The position numbers and the translations under genes are program-made. Below are positions 1-5,730 of a stretch of DNA of 5,927 nucleotides, piece after piece. Within the stretch, counting starts at the first letter, position 1. The number at the start of each line of letters is the position of its first letter. Source of the stretch: Streptomyces sp. NRRL F-6676 (GTDB lineage Bacteria; Actinomycetota; Actinomycetes; Streptomycetales; Streptomycetaceae); assembly GCF_000725625.1 (NCBI RefSeq), contig NZ_JOHS01000100.1, forward strand, positions 1 through 5,927, read 5' to 3'. Under the pieces are notes generated by a model. That model was not told the DNA's origin, searched no databases, and saw nothing but the letters and a program-made list of their open reading frames with translations.

Positions 1-36
1 ACCCACAACCCCACCCACCCGAGCCCTCCCGGGGTC

Positions 37-55
37 CAAGGGGCGGAGCCCCTTG
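37..55. terminator. Hairpin downstream of the kinase gene, dispersed-repeat type
   Basis: An 8-bp perfect stem (CAAGGGGC with GCCCCTTG) closes a 3-base GGA loop, preceded by CCGGGGTC. It lies about 60 bases past the kinase stop codon. Hairpins with this GGGGC-GGA-GCCCC core are common between Streptomyces genes and probably act as terminators in either direction. There is no T tract directly after the stem on either strand. A run of seven T on the minus strand (88-94) lies between the kinase stop and this hairpin but has no stem directly before it. Bases 1-113 show no gene that I can support. Confidence 0.5.
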
Positions 56-113
56 AAGGGATGGGACGGGTAGGGGCGGCGGGGGCGAAAAAAACCACGC
101 GACCCCCCTCCCC

Positions 114-2264
114 TCACCACCCGGAGGGATCCCGCACCCCAACCCCGAACACCACCCCATCCGGCGCCGCCCCCACCACACGCTCCCCCACAACCACCGG
201 CCCCCCCAAAGCCCCCGGCAGGGACCCCCGCACGCCCCCCATCCGCACCCCCGTCTGCCCCACCACAACCCCCCGCCCCACATCCACCGCCACCAACCGC
301 CCGTCCGCCGCCATGAAGTACAACCGCCCCCCAGCCACCACCGGCGCGGACGCCAGACTCACCGCCGTCTCCAACCGCCACAGCTGCCGGCCACCGGCGC
401 CACCACCGTCACCCCCCGCAGCCGTCCCGACGGCCACCACCGCACCCCCACTGGCCAGCAGATAGACCACCTCCCCCCGCACCACCGCCTGCGCCCCCGG
501 CAACGGATACCGCAGCTCCACCCGCCGCACCGCCCCGCTCGCCACCTCGTACCGCACCACCGCGTCCGTGTACGACGAGGAGTCCGTGGAGGTGAACCAC
601 ACCGCCCCGCCCCGCGCCCCCACGACGGTCAACGCCCCGTCCATCCGCCACCGCGCCCGCACACCCCCGGTCTCCGGATCCACGGCGGTCACCGTGGTCC
701 CGCCCCGGCCGGCGCCACCCGTGACATACGCGAGCCCGTCCCCGTAGACCCGGAACACCGGCAACGACAGCCCCGGCACCGCCCGCCGCCACTTCACCGC
801 CCCGGTCGACGAGTCCAGCGCGGTCACCTTCGAGTCGGCACCGGTGAGCAGCACGACACCGCCCGCGTGCGCGATCCGCCCCGCGTACGGCGTGATGTCC
901 CGGCTCCACCGGGTCCTCCCCGTCGCGGGATCGAGCGCGGTCAGCCGCTTTCCGCCCTGCCCGACGACGTGCAGCAAGCCGCCGGACAGCACCGGGGTCC
1001 CGGCGCCCGCGCCGGCCTTCCCCGGGCGCACCCACAGCGTGCGCCCGTCGTCGGGATCGACGGCCGCCGCCAGCACCCCGTCCCGCGTGCAGTACAGCCG
1101 CCCGCCCCCGGCCACGCAGTGCGCCATGCCGCTCGCCGTGACGCCGGACGCGTGCAACGTCACCGCCCACGGCCGGACGTCACTCCCCGCCGAAGCCCCA
1201 CTCCGCGGCCCGCCATCCCCCGCCCCCGACCTGACGAGCACACCGGCACCACCACCCACGACAGCGAGCACCAGGGCGACGACACCCCCCACCAGCCACA
1301 ACCGCCGCCGCCGACGCCGCCGAGAAGGCCCCCCGGCCCCCTCCGTACCCGCCTCCGACCGCTCGCGCGCGTCGCCCTCGACGGCGACGGCGGGCGCCTC
1401 CCGCTGCGCCGGTATGAACGCCTGCGTGTCGTACGAGGCGGACACCGACCGCAGCGCCGTCATCAACTCGTCCGGCGTCGGCCGGTCCTCCGGCTCCTTG
1501 GCCAGACAGCGCGCGACGAGCCCGGCGAGCTCCTCCGGCACACCTGTCAAGTCCGGCTCGTCGTGAACGACTTGATATGCCACCAGATACGGACTGTCCG
1601 AATGGAACGGCCCCCGCCCCGTCGCCGCGTGCACGAGCACGGACCCCAGCGCGAAGACGTCCGCGGCCGGCCCCACCTCCCGTGGCCTGCGGAACTGCTC
1701 GGGTGCCATGAACGGCGGCGTGCCGATCAACTTGCCGGTCTCCGTGTGCAGTTCGCTGTCGAAGGGCCGGGAAATGCCGAAGTCGATGACCTTGGGACCG
1801 TCCTCGGCGAGCAGGACGTTGCTGGGCTTGAGATCCCGGTGCACGACGCCGACACGGTGGATGTCCCGCAACGCCTCGGCGAGCCCCGCCATCAGCCGGC
1901 GCAGCCGCGCCGCGGGCAGCGTGCCGTTCCGCTTCACATGCTCGGCGAGGGTGGGCCCGGGGATGTAGAGCGTCGCCATCCACGGCCGCTCGGCCTCCGG
2001 ATCGGCGTCGACGACGGACGCCGTGAACGCCCCGCTGACCCGCCGCGCGGCCGCGACCTCCTGCCGGAACCGGCCCCTGAACTCCGGATCCTGGGCGTAC
2101 CGCGCGTGCACCACCTTCACCGCGAGGCGCAGCCCCGAGGTGGACCGGGCGAGATGGACGACGCCCATGCCGCCGGAGCCGAGCTCGCCCTCCAGTCGGT
2201 ACTGCCCGGCGTAGATCGGACGTTCCGCTTCCGGTTCGGTACCGGCGTTGCGCCGTGGCGGCAT
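114..2264 (-). CDS. Membrane Ser/Thr protein kinase with C-terminal PQQ-like beta-propeller sensor domain
   Basis: A 716-residue Hanks-type (PknB-like) kinase that phosphorylates proteins on Ser/Thr at the inner face of the membrane. The kinase domain spans about 22-272: glycine loop GSGGMG (29-34), ATP lysine K50, likely helix-C glutamate E69, catalytic loop HRDLKPSN (142-149, base D144), DFG (161-163), and GT...APE (181-189). All catalytic residues are present, so it should be active. A low-complexity linker (about 280-314) leads to seven arginines (315-321) and one transmembrane helix (about 323-345), which places the C-terminus outside. Residues 390-710 contain seven or eight repeats of the type hydrophobic strand, then ALDP-TGR--W, as in PQQ-like/YncE propellers; the ligand is unknown. 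The last 110 residues are rich in Gly and Val and the repeats fade. The ATG is supported by AGGGG at 2271-2275 with a 6-base spacer. It is divergent from the SH3 gene and probably monocistronic. Confidence 0.93.
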   Translation of the reverse strand: MPPRRNAGTEPEAERPIYAGQYRLEGELGSGGMGVVHLARSTSGLRLAVKVVHARYAQDPEFRGRFRQEVAAARRVSGAFTASVVDADPEAERPWMATLYIPGPTLAEHVKRNGTLPAARLRRLMAGLAEALRDIHRVGVVHRDLKPSNVLLAEDGPKVIDFGISRPFDSELHTETGKLIGTPPFMAPEQFRRPREVGPAADVFALGSVLVHAATGRGPFHSDSPYLVAYQVVHDEPDLTGVPEELAGLVARCLAKEPEDRPTPDELMTALRSVSASYDTQAFIPAQREAPAVAVEGDARERSEAGTEGAGGPSRRRRRRRLWLVGGVVALVLAVVGGGAGVLVRSGAGDGGPRSGASAGSDVRPWAVTLHASGVTASGMAHCVAGGGRLYCTRDGVLAAAVDPDDGRTLWVRPGKAGAGAGTPVLSGGLLHVVGQGGKRLTALDPATGRTRWSRDITPYAGRIAHAGGVVLLTGADSKVTALDSSTGAVKWRRAVPGLSLPVFRVYGDGLAYVTGGAGRGGTTVTAVDPETGGVRARWRMDGALTVVGARGGAVWFTSTDSSSYTDAVVRYEVASGAVRRVELRYPLPGAQAVVRGEVVYLLASGGAVVAVGTAAGGDGGGAGGRQLWRLETAVSLASAPVVAGGRLYFMAADGRLVAVDVGRGVVVGQTGVRMGGVRGSLPGALGGPVVVGERVVGAAPDGVVFGVGVRDPSGW

Positions 2265-2304
2265 CAGTCACCCCTGTGCTCGCGTCCGCATACGCGACGC
2301 GCCG

Positions 2305-2310
2305 AGCCTA
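2305..2310 (-). promoter_or_regulatory. Probable -10 box of the kinase gene
   Basis: The minus strand reads TAGGCT, close to the TAGGAT form of the -10 box common for the Streptomyces principal sigma factor. It lies about 40 bases before the kinase ATG and would give a 5' leader of about 34 bases. No good -35 hexamer is visible at 17-18 bases, so the call rests on the -10 box and position alone. Confidence 0.4.
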
Positions 2311-2340
2311 GTCGATGCTGCGTACGAATCCCGTGGGGCT

Positions 2341-2349
2341 TGCTAGCCT
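2341..2349 (+). promoter_or_regulatory. Probable extended -10 promoter of the SH3-domain gene
   Basis: TGC followed by TAGCCT forms an extended -10 element (TGN-TANNNT) about 58 bases before the SH3 gene start. No convincing -35 is seen. The interval to the gene holds an AT-rich patch (about 2374-2386, GAATTTTTCTCAA), unusual in this GC-rich DNA, which could be an operator or simply leader sequence. Confidence 0.38.
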
Positions 2350-2407
2350 CGGCGGCGCCAGAGCGATTGGCGTGAATTTTTCTCAACTCGCATACGGGGG
2401 AGGCCAT

Positions 2408-2767
2408 ATGGCCACGGAAGAGATCACACCGGAGTCCGCACCGACGGCACCGCCCGCACTCACGGTGGAGCCGGTGGGGGAGTCCGCGGGGGAGGCGGTG
2501 GTGGCGAGCGCGGCGGCGACGAAGCTGTACCCGATCGCCCCGGGCGTCGAACTGCACGTCCGCAGCGGACCGGGCGTGAACTACACCATCGTCCGCACGC
2601 TGCCCGCCGGCACGAGCGTCCCGATCATCTGCCAGCGCTCGGGCGACTCGGTCAGCGGCTACTACGGCACGACGAACATCTGGGACTGCATCGGCAACGC
2701 GCAGTTCGTCTCCGACGCGTACGTCAAGACGGGCAGCGACGGCTACATCGCCCCGCGCTGCTCCTGA
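2408..2767 (+). CDS. Small bacterial SH3 (SH3b) domain protein, no signal peptide
   Basis: A 119-residue protein. Residues 1-38 are acidic and rich in Pro, Ala and Glu, and look disordered. Residues 39-113 form one SH3_3-type domain with the typical YPIAPG...VRSGPG core (41-56), LPAGTSVPI (65-73), the YYGTTNIWD segment (85-93) and a VSDAYVKTGSDG end (101-112). Relatives of this domain usually bind cell-wall peptides or occur in secreted wall-associated proteins. Three cysteines (75, 94, 118) resemble those of secreted relatives, yet neither this start nor an in-frame ATG at 2315 yields a convincing signal peptide. The start at 2408 is chosen because GGGGGAGG (2396-2403) precedes it by 4 bases and because the promoter-like element at 2341-2349 would lie inside the longer reading frame. 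Function unknown; the domain call is secure. Confidence 0.85.
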   Translation: MATEEITPESAPTAPPALTVEPVGESAGEAVVASAAATKLYPIAPGVELHVRSGPGVNYTIVRTLPAGTSVPIICQRSGDSVSGYYGTTNIWDCIGNAQFVSDAYVKTGSDGYIAPRCS

Positions 2768-2777
2768 TCACCCCTGC

Positions 2778-2805
2778 CGCCCGCCCCTCCCCGGAGGGGC
2801 GGGCG
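2778..2805 (+). terminator. GC-rich terminator hairpin after the SH3 gene
   Basis: A perfect inverted repeat of 13 bases (CGCCCGCCCCTCC and its complement) is separated by only CC, so it would form a 12-bp stem with a 4-base loop. It begins 10 bases after the SH3 stop codon. There is no T tract; stem-only terminators of this kind are common in Streptomyces. Confidence 0.7.
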
Positions 2806-2815
2806 ACGGCGGAGC

Positions 2816-2821
2816 GATAAT
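2816..2821 (+). promoter_or_regulatory. -10 box GATAAT giving a leaderless transcript
   Basis: GATAAT matches the -10 consensus TATAAT at five of six positions and stands out in this GC-rich DNA. Only 6 bases separate it from the GTG at 2828, so transcription should begin at or within a base or two of the start codon. No -35 is visible; that position falls in the preceding terminator stem. Confidence 0.5.
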
Positions 2822-2827
2822 CAAACG

Positions 2828-3370
2828 GTGAGCGAACGAACCGGACGAACCGAACGCGGGACCACGGGGAACGGCCGGCCGGAGCCCCGGACCGGCGGCG
2901 GCCCCCGCCCCGAACCCCTCCGCTTCTTCGGCACCACCTGGGTCGACCACGACCCCGGCCTCCGCGGCTACGCCGCCCGCCGCGCCGCCGTGTCCGTCGG
3001 CTCGCTCGTGGCGGCCGCCCTGGGCTGCCTCGTCCTGCGCTTCGCCTACGAGGGGCTGCGCATCGCCGACGTCGGCAACCTGGTGAGCGTGCTGATCGTC
3101 GTGATGTTCGCGGTGTGCAGCGCACTGGCGTTCAGCCACACCTGGGGCTCCTTCACCCGCCGCCCCGACCCCGAACGCCAGGCCTCCCTCCGCGGGCTGC
3201 TGGCCATCGGCTTCATCGGCTCACTCCTGGCCTACTCCGTCCGCTCCCTGAAGGAAGCCCCCGGCGAGTCCCTCCACCGCCAGGAATACGAAACAGCCCG
3301 CACCCGCCACACCCAACGCACCACCCGCCGCACAGGCAACCCGTCCAAGAAGCGCGGGAGCAAGGGCTAG
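2828..3370 (+). CDS. Three-helix membrane protein of unknown function upstream of proC
   Basis: A 180-residue protein. A polar, Pro/Gly/Arg-rich N-terminus (1-30) is followed by an LRFFGTTWVDHD segment (31-42) and three probable transmembrane helices at about 53-73, 82-102 and 122-138. The tail (about 150-180) is strongly basic, with many Arg, Lys and Thr, and probably cytoplasmic. I see no catalytic motif or known transporter signature. Similar proteins appear to lie next to proC in other Streptomyces and are sometimes labelled EamA/RhaT transporters, but three helices are too few for that family. The GTG start follows a -10 box by 6 bases, and the only Shine-Dalgarno-like GGAG is 13 bases away, so the mRNA is probably leaderless. 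The gap to proC is 114 bases, so co-transcription is possible but not shown. Confidence 0.82.
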   Translation: MSERTGRTERGTTGNGRPEPRTGGGPRPEPLRFFGTTWVDHDPGLRGYAARRAAVSVGSLVAAALGCLVLRFAYEGLRIADVGNLVSVLIVVMFAVCSALAFSHTWGSFTRRPDPERQASLRGLLAIGFIGSLLAYSVRSLKEAPGESLHRQEYETARTRHTQRTTRRTGNPSKKRGSKG

Positions 3371-3484
3371 ACCCCGGGCCCTCCCCCCCGTCCGCCCACC
3401 GGACACCGACCCTCACCCGCAGCCCCCGGTGCAAAGATGACCAAAGACGACGACACGCCGCACCCCCGGAGGGCACCCCACGCC

Positions 3485-4297
3485 ATGACCCAGAAAGTCG
3501 CAGTCCTCGGCACCGGCAAGATCGGCGAAGCCCTCCTCAGCGGAATGATCCGCGCCGGCTGGCCCCCCGCCGACCTCCTCGTCACCACCCGGCGCCCCGA
3601 CCGCGCGGAAACCCTCCGCACCCGTCACGGCGTCACCCCCGTCACCAACGCCGAGGCCGCCACATCCGCGGACACCCTCATCCTCACGGTCAAACCGCAG
3701 GACATGGGCACCCTCCTCACCGAACTCGCCCCCCACACCCCCGCCGACCGCCTGGTCATCAGCGGCGCCGCCGGCATCACCACCGCCTCCATCGAGGACC
3801 GCCTCACCCCCGGCACCCCCGTCGTCCGCGTCATGACGAACACCCCCGCCCTCGTCGACGAGGCCATGTCCGTCATCTCCCCCGGCACCCACGCGACGCC
3901 CGCCCACGTCGCCCACGCGGAGGAGATCTTCGGCGCCGTCGGCAAGACCCTCCAGGTCCCCGAGTCGCAGCAGGACGCCTGCACCGCCCTCTCCGGCTCC
4001 GGCCCGGCGTACTTCTTCTACCTGGTCGAGGCCATGACGGACGCCGGCATCCTGCTCGGCCTGCCCCGCGACAAGGCCCACGACCTCATCGTCCAGTCCG
4101 CGATCGGCGCCGCGACGATGCTCCGCGACAGCGGTGAACACCCCGTGAAGCTCCGCGAGAACGTCACGTCCCCCGCCGGCACCACGATCAGCGCGATCCG
4201 CGAACTCGAGAACCACGGCGTCCGCGCCGCACTGATCGCGGCCCTGGAGGCCGCCCGCGACCGCAGCCGCGAACTGGCCTCCGGCAGCAACACCTGA
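3485..4297 (+). CDS. proC: Pyrroline-5-carboxylate reductase
   Basis: ProC reduces 1-pyrroline-5-carboxylate to L-proline with NAD(P)H, the last step of proline synthesis, in the cytoplasm. At 270 residues it has the usual family length. It starts with a Rossmann fold whose dinucleotide loop reads GTGKIG (9-14). The stretch VRVMTNTPALV (114-124) and the family signature around SGSGPAYFF (160-168) follow, and the C-terminal helical dimer domain carries NVTSPAGTT (226-234). No key segment is missing. The ATG at 3485 is preferred over one 48 bases upstream (3437) because GGAGGG (3468-3473) lies 11 bases before it and it gives the family N-terminus MTQKVAVLG directly. The first half is unusually rich in ACC and CCC codons. 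A weak -10-like AAAGAT (3434-3439) could drive the gene on its own. It converges with trpS 87 bases away. Confidence 0.96.
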   Translation: MTQKVAVLGTGKIGEALLSGMIRAGWPPADLLVTTRRPDRAETLRTRHGVTPVTNAEAATSADTLILTVKPQDMGTLLTELAPHTPADRLVISGAAGITTASIEDRLTPGTPVVRVMTNTPALVDEAMSVISPGTHATPAHVAHAEEIFGAVGKTLQVPESQQDACTALSGSGPAYFFYLVEAMTDAGILLGLPRDKAHDLIVQSAIGAATMLRDSGEHPVKLRENVTSPAGTTISAIRELENHGVRAALIAALEAARDRSRELASGSNT

Positions 4298-4311
4298 CGC
4301 CACCGCCCCCA

Positions 4312-4337
4312 GGGGCGCCGCACCCGCGCGGCACCCC
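4312..4337. terminator. Shared terminator hairpin between convergent proC and trpS
   Basis: A 10-bp stem (GGGGCGCCGC against GCGGCACCCC) encloses a 6-base loop. In the minus-strand transcript the one imperfect position is a G-U pair; in the plus-strand transcript it is a C-A mismatch. It should therefore be stronger for trpS than for proC. It lies 14 bases after the proC stop and 47 bases after the trpS stop. No T tract follows on either side. Confidence 0.55.
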
Positions 4338-4384
4338 CGGGACGTACGGGAACGGGACAGAGGGGAACGGGACGGCCAGGGCAC

Positions 4385-5383
4385 TCACCCCGCCGGCAAC
4401 AACCCGATCGCCCGGTACGCCGCGTCGACCCGGGGCCGAGCCACCTCCCGGGCCCGCTCGGCCCCCGCCCGCAGCACCCCCTCCACATACGCCGGATCCG
4501 CGCACAGCTCCCGATGCCGCTCCCGCACCGGCCGCAACACCTCGACCACCGCCTCCGCGACATCCCGCTTCAACGCCCCGTACGAGTCGTACGCCGCCGC
4601 GAGCTTCACCGGCTCCCCACCCGTGCACGCCGCGAGGATCTCCAGCAGATTGGCGACCCCCGGCCGCTCCTCCCGGTCGTACACCACATCCCGCCCACTG
4701 TCGGTGACCGCCCGCGCGACCTTCTTCCGCACGGCTTCCGGCTCGTCCAGCAGATAGACGACACCCGGCCCCGCGTCGTCGCTCTTGCCCATCTTGGAGA
4801 GCGGATCCTGCAAACTCATCACCCGCGCGGCCACCTGCGGCCGCACGGCCCGCGGCACCACGAACGTGTGCCCGTACCGCTGGTTGAACCGCACCGCGAG
4901 ATCCCGCGCCAGCTCGACGTGCTGCGTCTGGTCGTCCCCCACCGGCACGTCGTCCGTCCCGTACGCCAGGATGTCCGCCGCCATCAGCACGGGATACGTC
5001 AGCAACGACAACCGCACACTGCCGCCCCGCTCCCGCTCCCGCACGGACTTCTCCTTGTACTGGATCATCCGCCGCATCTCCCCGTCCGTCGCCACGCACT
5101 CGAGCAGGTACGACAGCCGGGCGTGCTCGTCCACATGACTCTGGACGAAGACGGTGCACAGCGCGGGGTCGAGCCCCGCCGCCAGCAACAGCGTCGCCGC
5201 CTGCCGACTGAGCCGCCGCACCCGCGCCGGATCGTGGTCGACGGTCAGCGCGTGCAGATCGACGACGCAGAACAACGCGTCCGCCGCATGCTGGTCCACC
5301 TCGGCCCACCGCCGTACGGCGCCCAGGTAGTTCCCCAGCGTCAGATGCCCCGTCGGCTTGATCCCGCTGAAGATCCTCGTCAT
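4385..5383 (-). CDS. trpS: Tryptophanyl-tRNA synthetase, auxiliary indolmycin-resistant (TrpRS1) type
   Basis: A class I aminoacyl-tRNA synthetase of 332 residues that charges tRNA-Trp with tryptophan using ATP. The HIGH-type signature is TLGN (15-18) within KPTGHLTLGNY, and the KMSKS loop is KMGKS (197-201). The Trp pocket segment YPVLMAADILAY (130-141) carries the aspartate D137 that matches the indole-binding aspartate of the family. Residue 9 is Lys; most bacterial enzymes have Gln. In S. coelicolor, Lys9 makes TrpRS1 resistant to indolmycin while the housekeeping TrpRS2 has Gln9, so this is probably the auxiliary enzyme and a second trpS should exist elsewhere. The protein has a single Trp (W26), which helps synthesis under Trp-tRNA shortage. 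The start at 5383 is set by GGAGG (5392-5396) with an 8-base spacer and by the family N-terminus MTRIFSGIKP; in-frame codons upstream belong to the leader. Confidence 0.96.
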   Translation of the reverse strand: MTRIFSGIKPTGHLTLGNYLGAVRRWAEVDQHAADALFCVVDLHALTVDHDPARVRRLSRQAATLLLAAGLDPALCTVFVQSHVDEHARLSYLLECVATDGEMRRMIQYKEKSVRERERGGSVRLSLLTYPVLMAADILAYGTDDVPVGDDQTQHVELARDLAVRFNQRYGHTFVVPRAVRPQVAARVMSLQDPLSKMGKSDDAGPGVVYLLDEPEAVRKKVARAVTDSGRDVVYDREERPGVANLLEILAACTGGEPVKLAAAYDSYGALKRDVAEAVVEVLRPVRERHRELCADPAYVEGVLRAGAERAREVARPRVDAAYRAIGLLPAG

Positions 5384-5447
5384 CTCTCCTACCTCCCGGT
5401 CGAGGCCGCCGCACCGGCCGGCCGGCTCCCGGAAGGGAGAAACGAGA

Positions 5448-5470
5448 ACGGCCGCCGAAGCGGCGGCCGT
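5448..5470 (-). terminator. Attenuator terminator hairpin (3:4) of trpS
   Basis: On the minus strand a 9-bp perfect stem (ACGGCCGCC with GGCGGCCGT) closes a GCTTC loop. A pyrimidine- and T-rich stretch follows at about 5436-5447 (TCTCGTTTCTCC), a better T tract than at most Streptomyces terminators. It sits 26 bases after the leader peptide stop and 64 bases before the trpS start, so it would stop transcription before trpS unless segment 3 is held elsewhere. Confidence 0.85.
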
Positions 5471-5495
5471 GGTTCGCGCATGTGAGTCGGCCGCC
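5462..5495 (-). promoter_or_regulatory. Antiterminator hairpin (2:3) of the trpS attenuator
   Basis: On the minus strand segment 2, GGCGGCCG (5488-5495), is perfectly complementary to segment 3, CGGCCGCC (5462-5469), across an 18-base loop. Segment 3 is also the left arm of the terminator, so the two folds exclude each other. A ribosome stalled on the tandem Trp codons would cover segment 1 and leave segment 2 free to form this hairpin, allowing trpS to be transcribed. Confidence 0.8.
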
Positions 5496-5506
5496 GTCAG
5501 GCGGCC
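5489..5506 (-). promoter_or_regulatory. Leader hairpin 1:2 (anti-antiterminator) of trpS
   Basis: Segment 1, GGCCGCC (5500-5506), overlaps the last Trp codon and the two Ala codons of the leader peptide. It pairs with segment 2, GGCGGCC (5489-5495), around a TGAC loop that contains the leader stop codon. When formed, segment 2 is unavailable and the terminator can fold. Confidence 0.75.
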
Positions 5507-5538
5507 CACCAGAGCTGGATGCACGTGCGCGTGGTCAT
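5497..5538 (-). CDS. trpL: trpS leader peptide with tandem Trp codons
   Basis: A 13-codon reading frame encoding MTTRTCIQLWWAA, with two adjacent TGG codons at positions 10-11 (5506-5511) directly before the switching segments. Tandem Trp codons in a 13-codon frame followed by competing hairpins are the hallmark of ribosome-mediated attenuation. The sequence before the ATG (CCTCCTCCCC on the coding strand) has no Shine-Dalgarno site, but a -10-like box ends 7 bases before the ATG, so the peptide is probably translated from a leaderless mRNA. The frame stays open upstream to an ATG at 5694, but that stretch holds the promoter region and shows no sign of coding. The symbol trpL is used by analogy with other Trp leaders. 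Confidence 0.85.
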   Translation of the reverse strand: MTTRTCIQLWWAA

Positions 5539-5545
5539 GGGGAGG

Positions 5546-5551
5546 AGGGTA
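5546..5551 (-). promoter_or_regulatory. Probable -10 box of the trpS leader transcript
   Basis: TACCCT on the minus strand fits TANNNT and ends 7 bases before the leader ATG, placing the transcription start at or next to that ATG. No -35 match is seen in the GC-rich stretch at about 5569-5575, so the promoter would be weak or need an activator. The choice depends partly on the absence of any ribosome binding site for the leader peptide. Confidence 0.45.
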
Positions 5552-5588
5552 CGCCCACCACGCGCCCGCGGCCCCCCACGGCACCGAG

Positions 5589-5617
5589 TTGACACGCCTA
5601 CGGGCGATCCGTAATGT
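5589..5617 (+). promoter_or_regulatory. Strong promoter TTGACA-N17-TAATGT, upstream rRNA promoter
   Basis: A perfect -35 hexamer (5589-5594) and a five-of-six -10 hexamer (TAATGT, 5612-5617) are separated by the ideal 17 bases. It is by far the best promoter in the window and points right, away from trpS. With the rRNA leader that follows, it is most likely the first of several promoters of an rRNA operon beginning beyond the window. Start expected near 5623-5625. Confidence 0.75.
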
Positions 5618-5730
5618 TCTCCGGGCTGTCCGAACGTGAGCGCCGCCCTCGGGCCGGTCCCCGGACAGCCATTCCGCAAGTACCTACCGATCACTCGGCG
5701 ATACGTCGTTGCGTATGGCGTCGTCTTTGC

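Noticed and set aside
88..94. Seven T on the minus strand as an intrinsic terminator of the kinase gene
   Set aside because: No stable stem lies directly before the T run, so a classic intrinsic terminator cannot be claimed; the hairpin at 37-55 is a better candidate.
867..2375. Long plus-strand open frame of about 500 codons opposite the kinase
   Set aside because: It is antisense to a gene with all kinase motifs, its product is a low-complexity Arg/Pro/His-rich sequence without domains, and such shadows are common in high-GC DNA.
2287..2396. CGCATACG repeated at 2287-2294 and 2389-2396 in the divergent promoter region
   Set aside because: Eight bases with no symmetry and different contexts; chance is a sufficient explanation.
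2315..2407. 31-residue N-terminal extension of the SH3 protein from an ATG at 2315
   Set aside because: No ribosome binding site there, it would include the probable extended -10 promoter, and GGGGGAGG marks 2408.
3390..3404. Small hairpin GTCCG-CCCAC-CGGAC after the membrane protein gene as a terminator
   Set aside because: A 5-bp stem without a T tract is too weak to call in DNA of this composition.
3437..3484. Upstream ATG adding 16 residues to ProC
   Set aside because: Poor ribosome binding site; the extension TKDDDTPHPRR is polar and precedes the normal ProC start, which has GGAGGG upstream.
3413..4384. Minus-strand open frame of 323 codons opposite proC
   Set aside because: Its product is a Gly/Ala/Asp-rich sequence with no family resemblance, and proC is unambiguous on the other strand.
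5384..5584. N-terminal extension of trpS upstream of 5383
   Set aside because: The frame is open but spans the attenuator hairpins, the leader peptide and the -10 box; a good ribosome binding site and the family N-terminus mark 5383.
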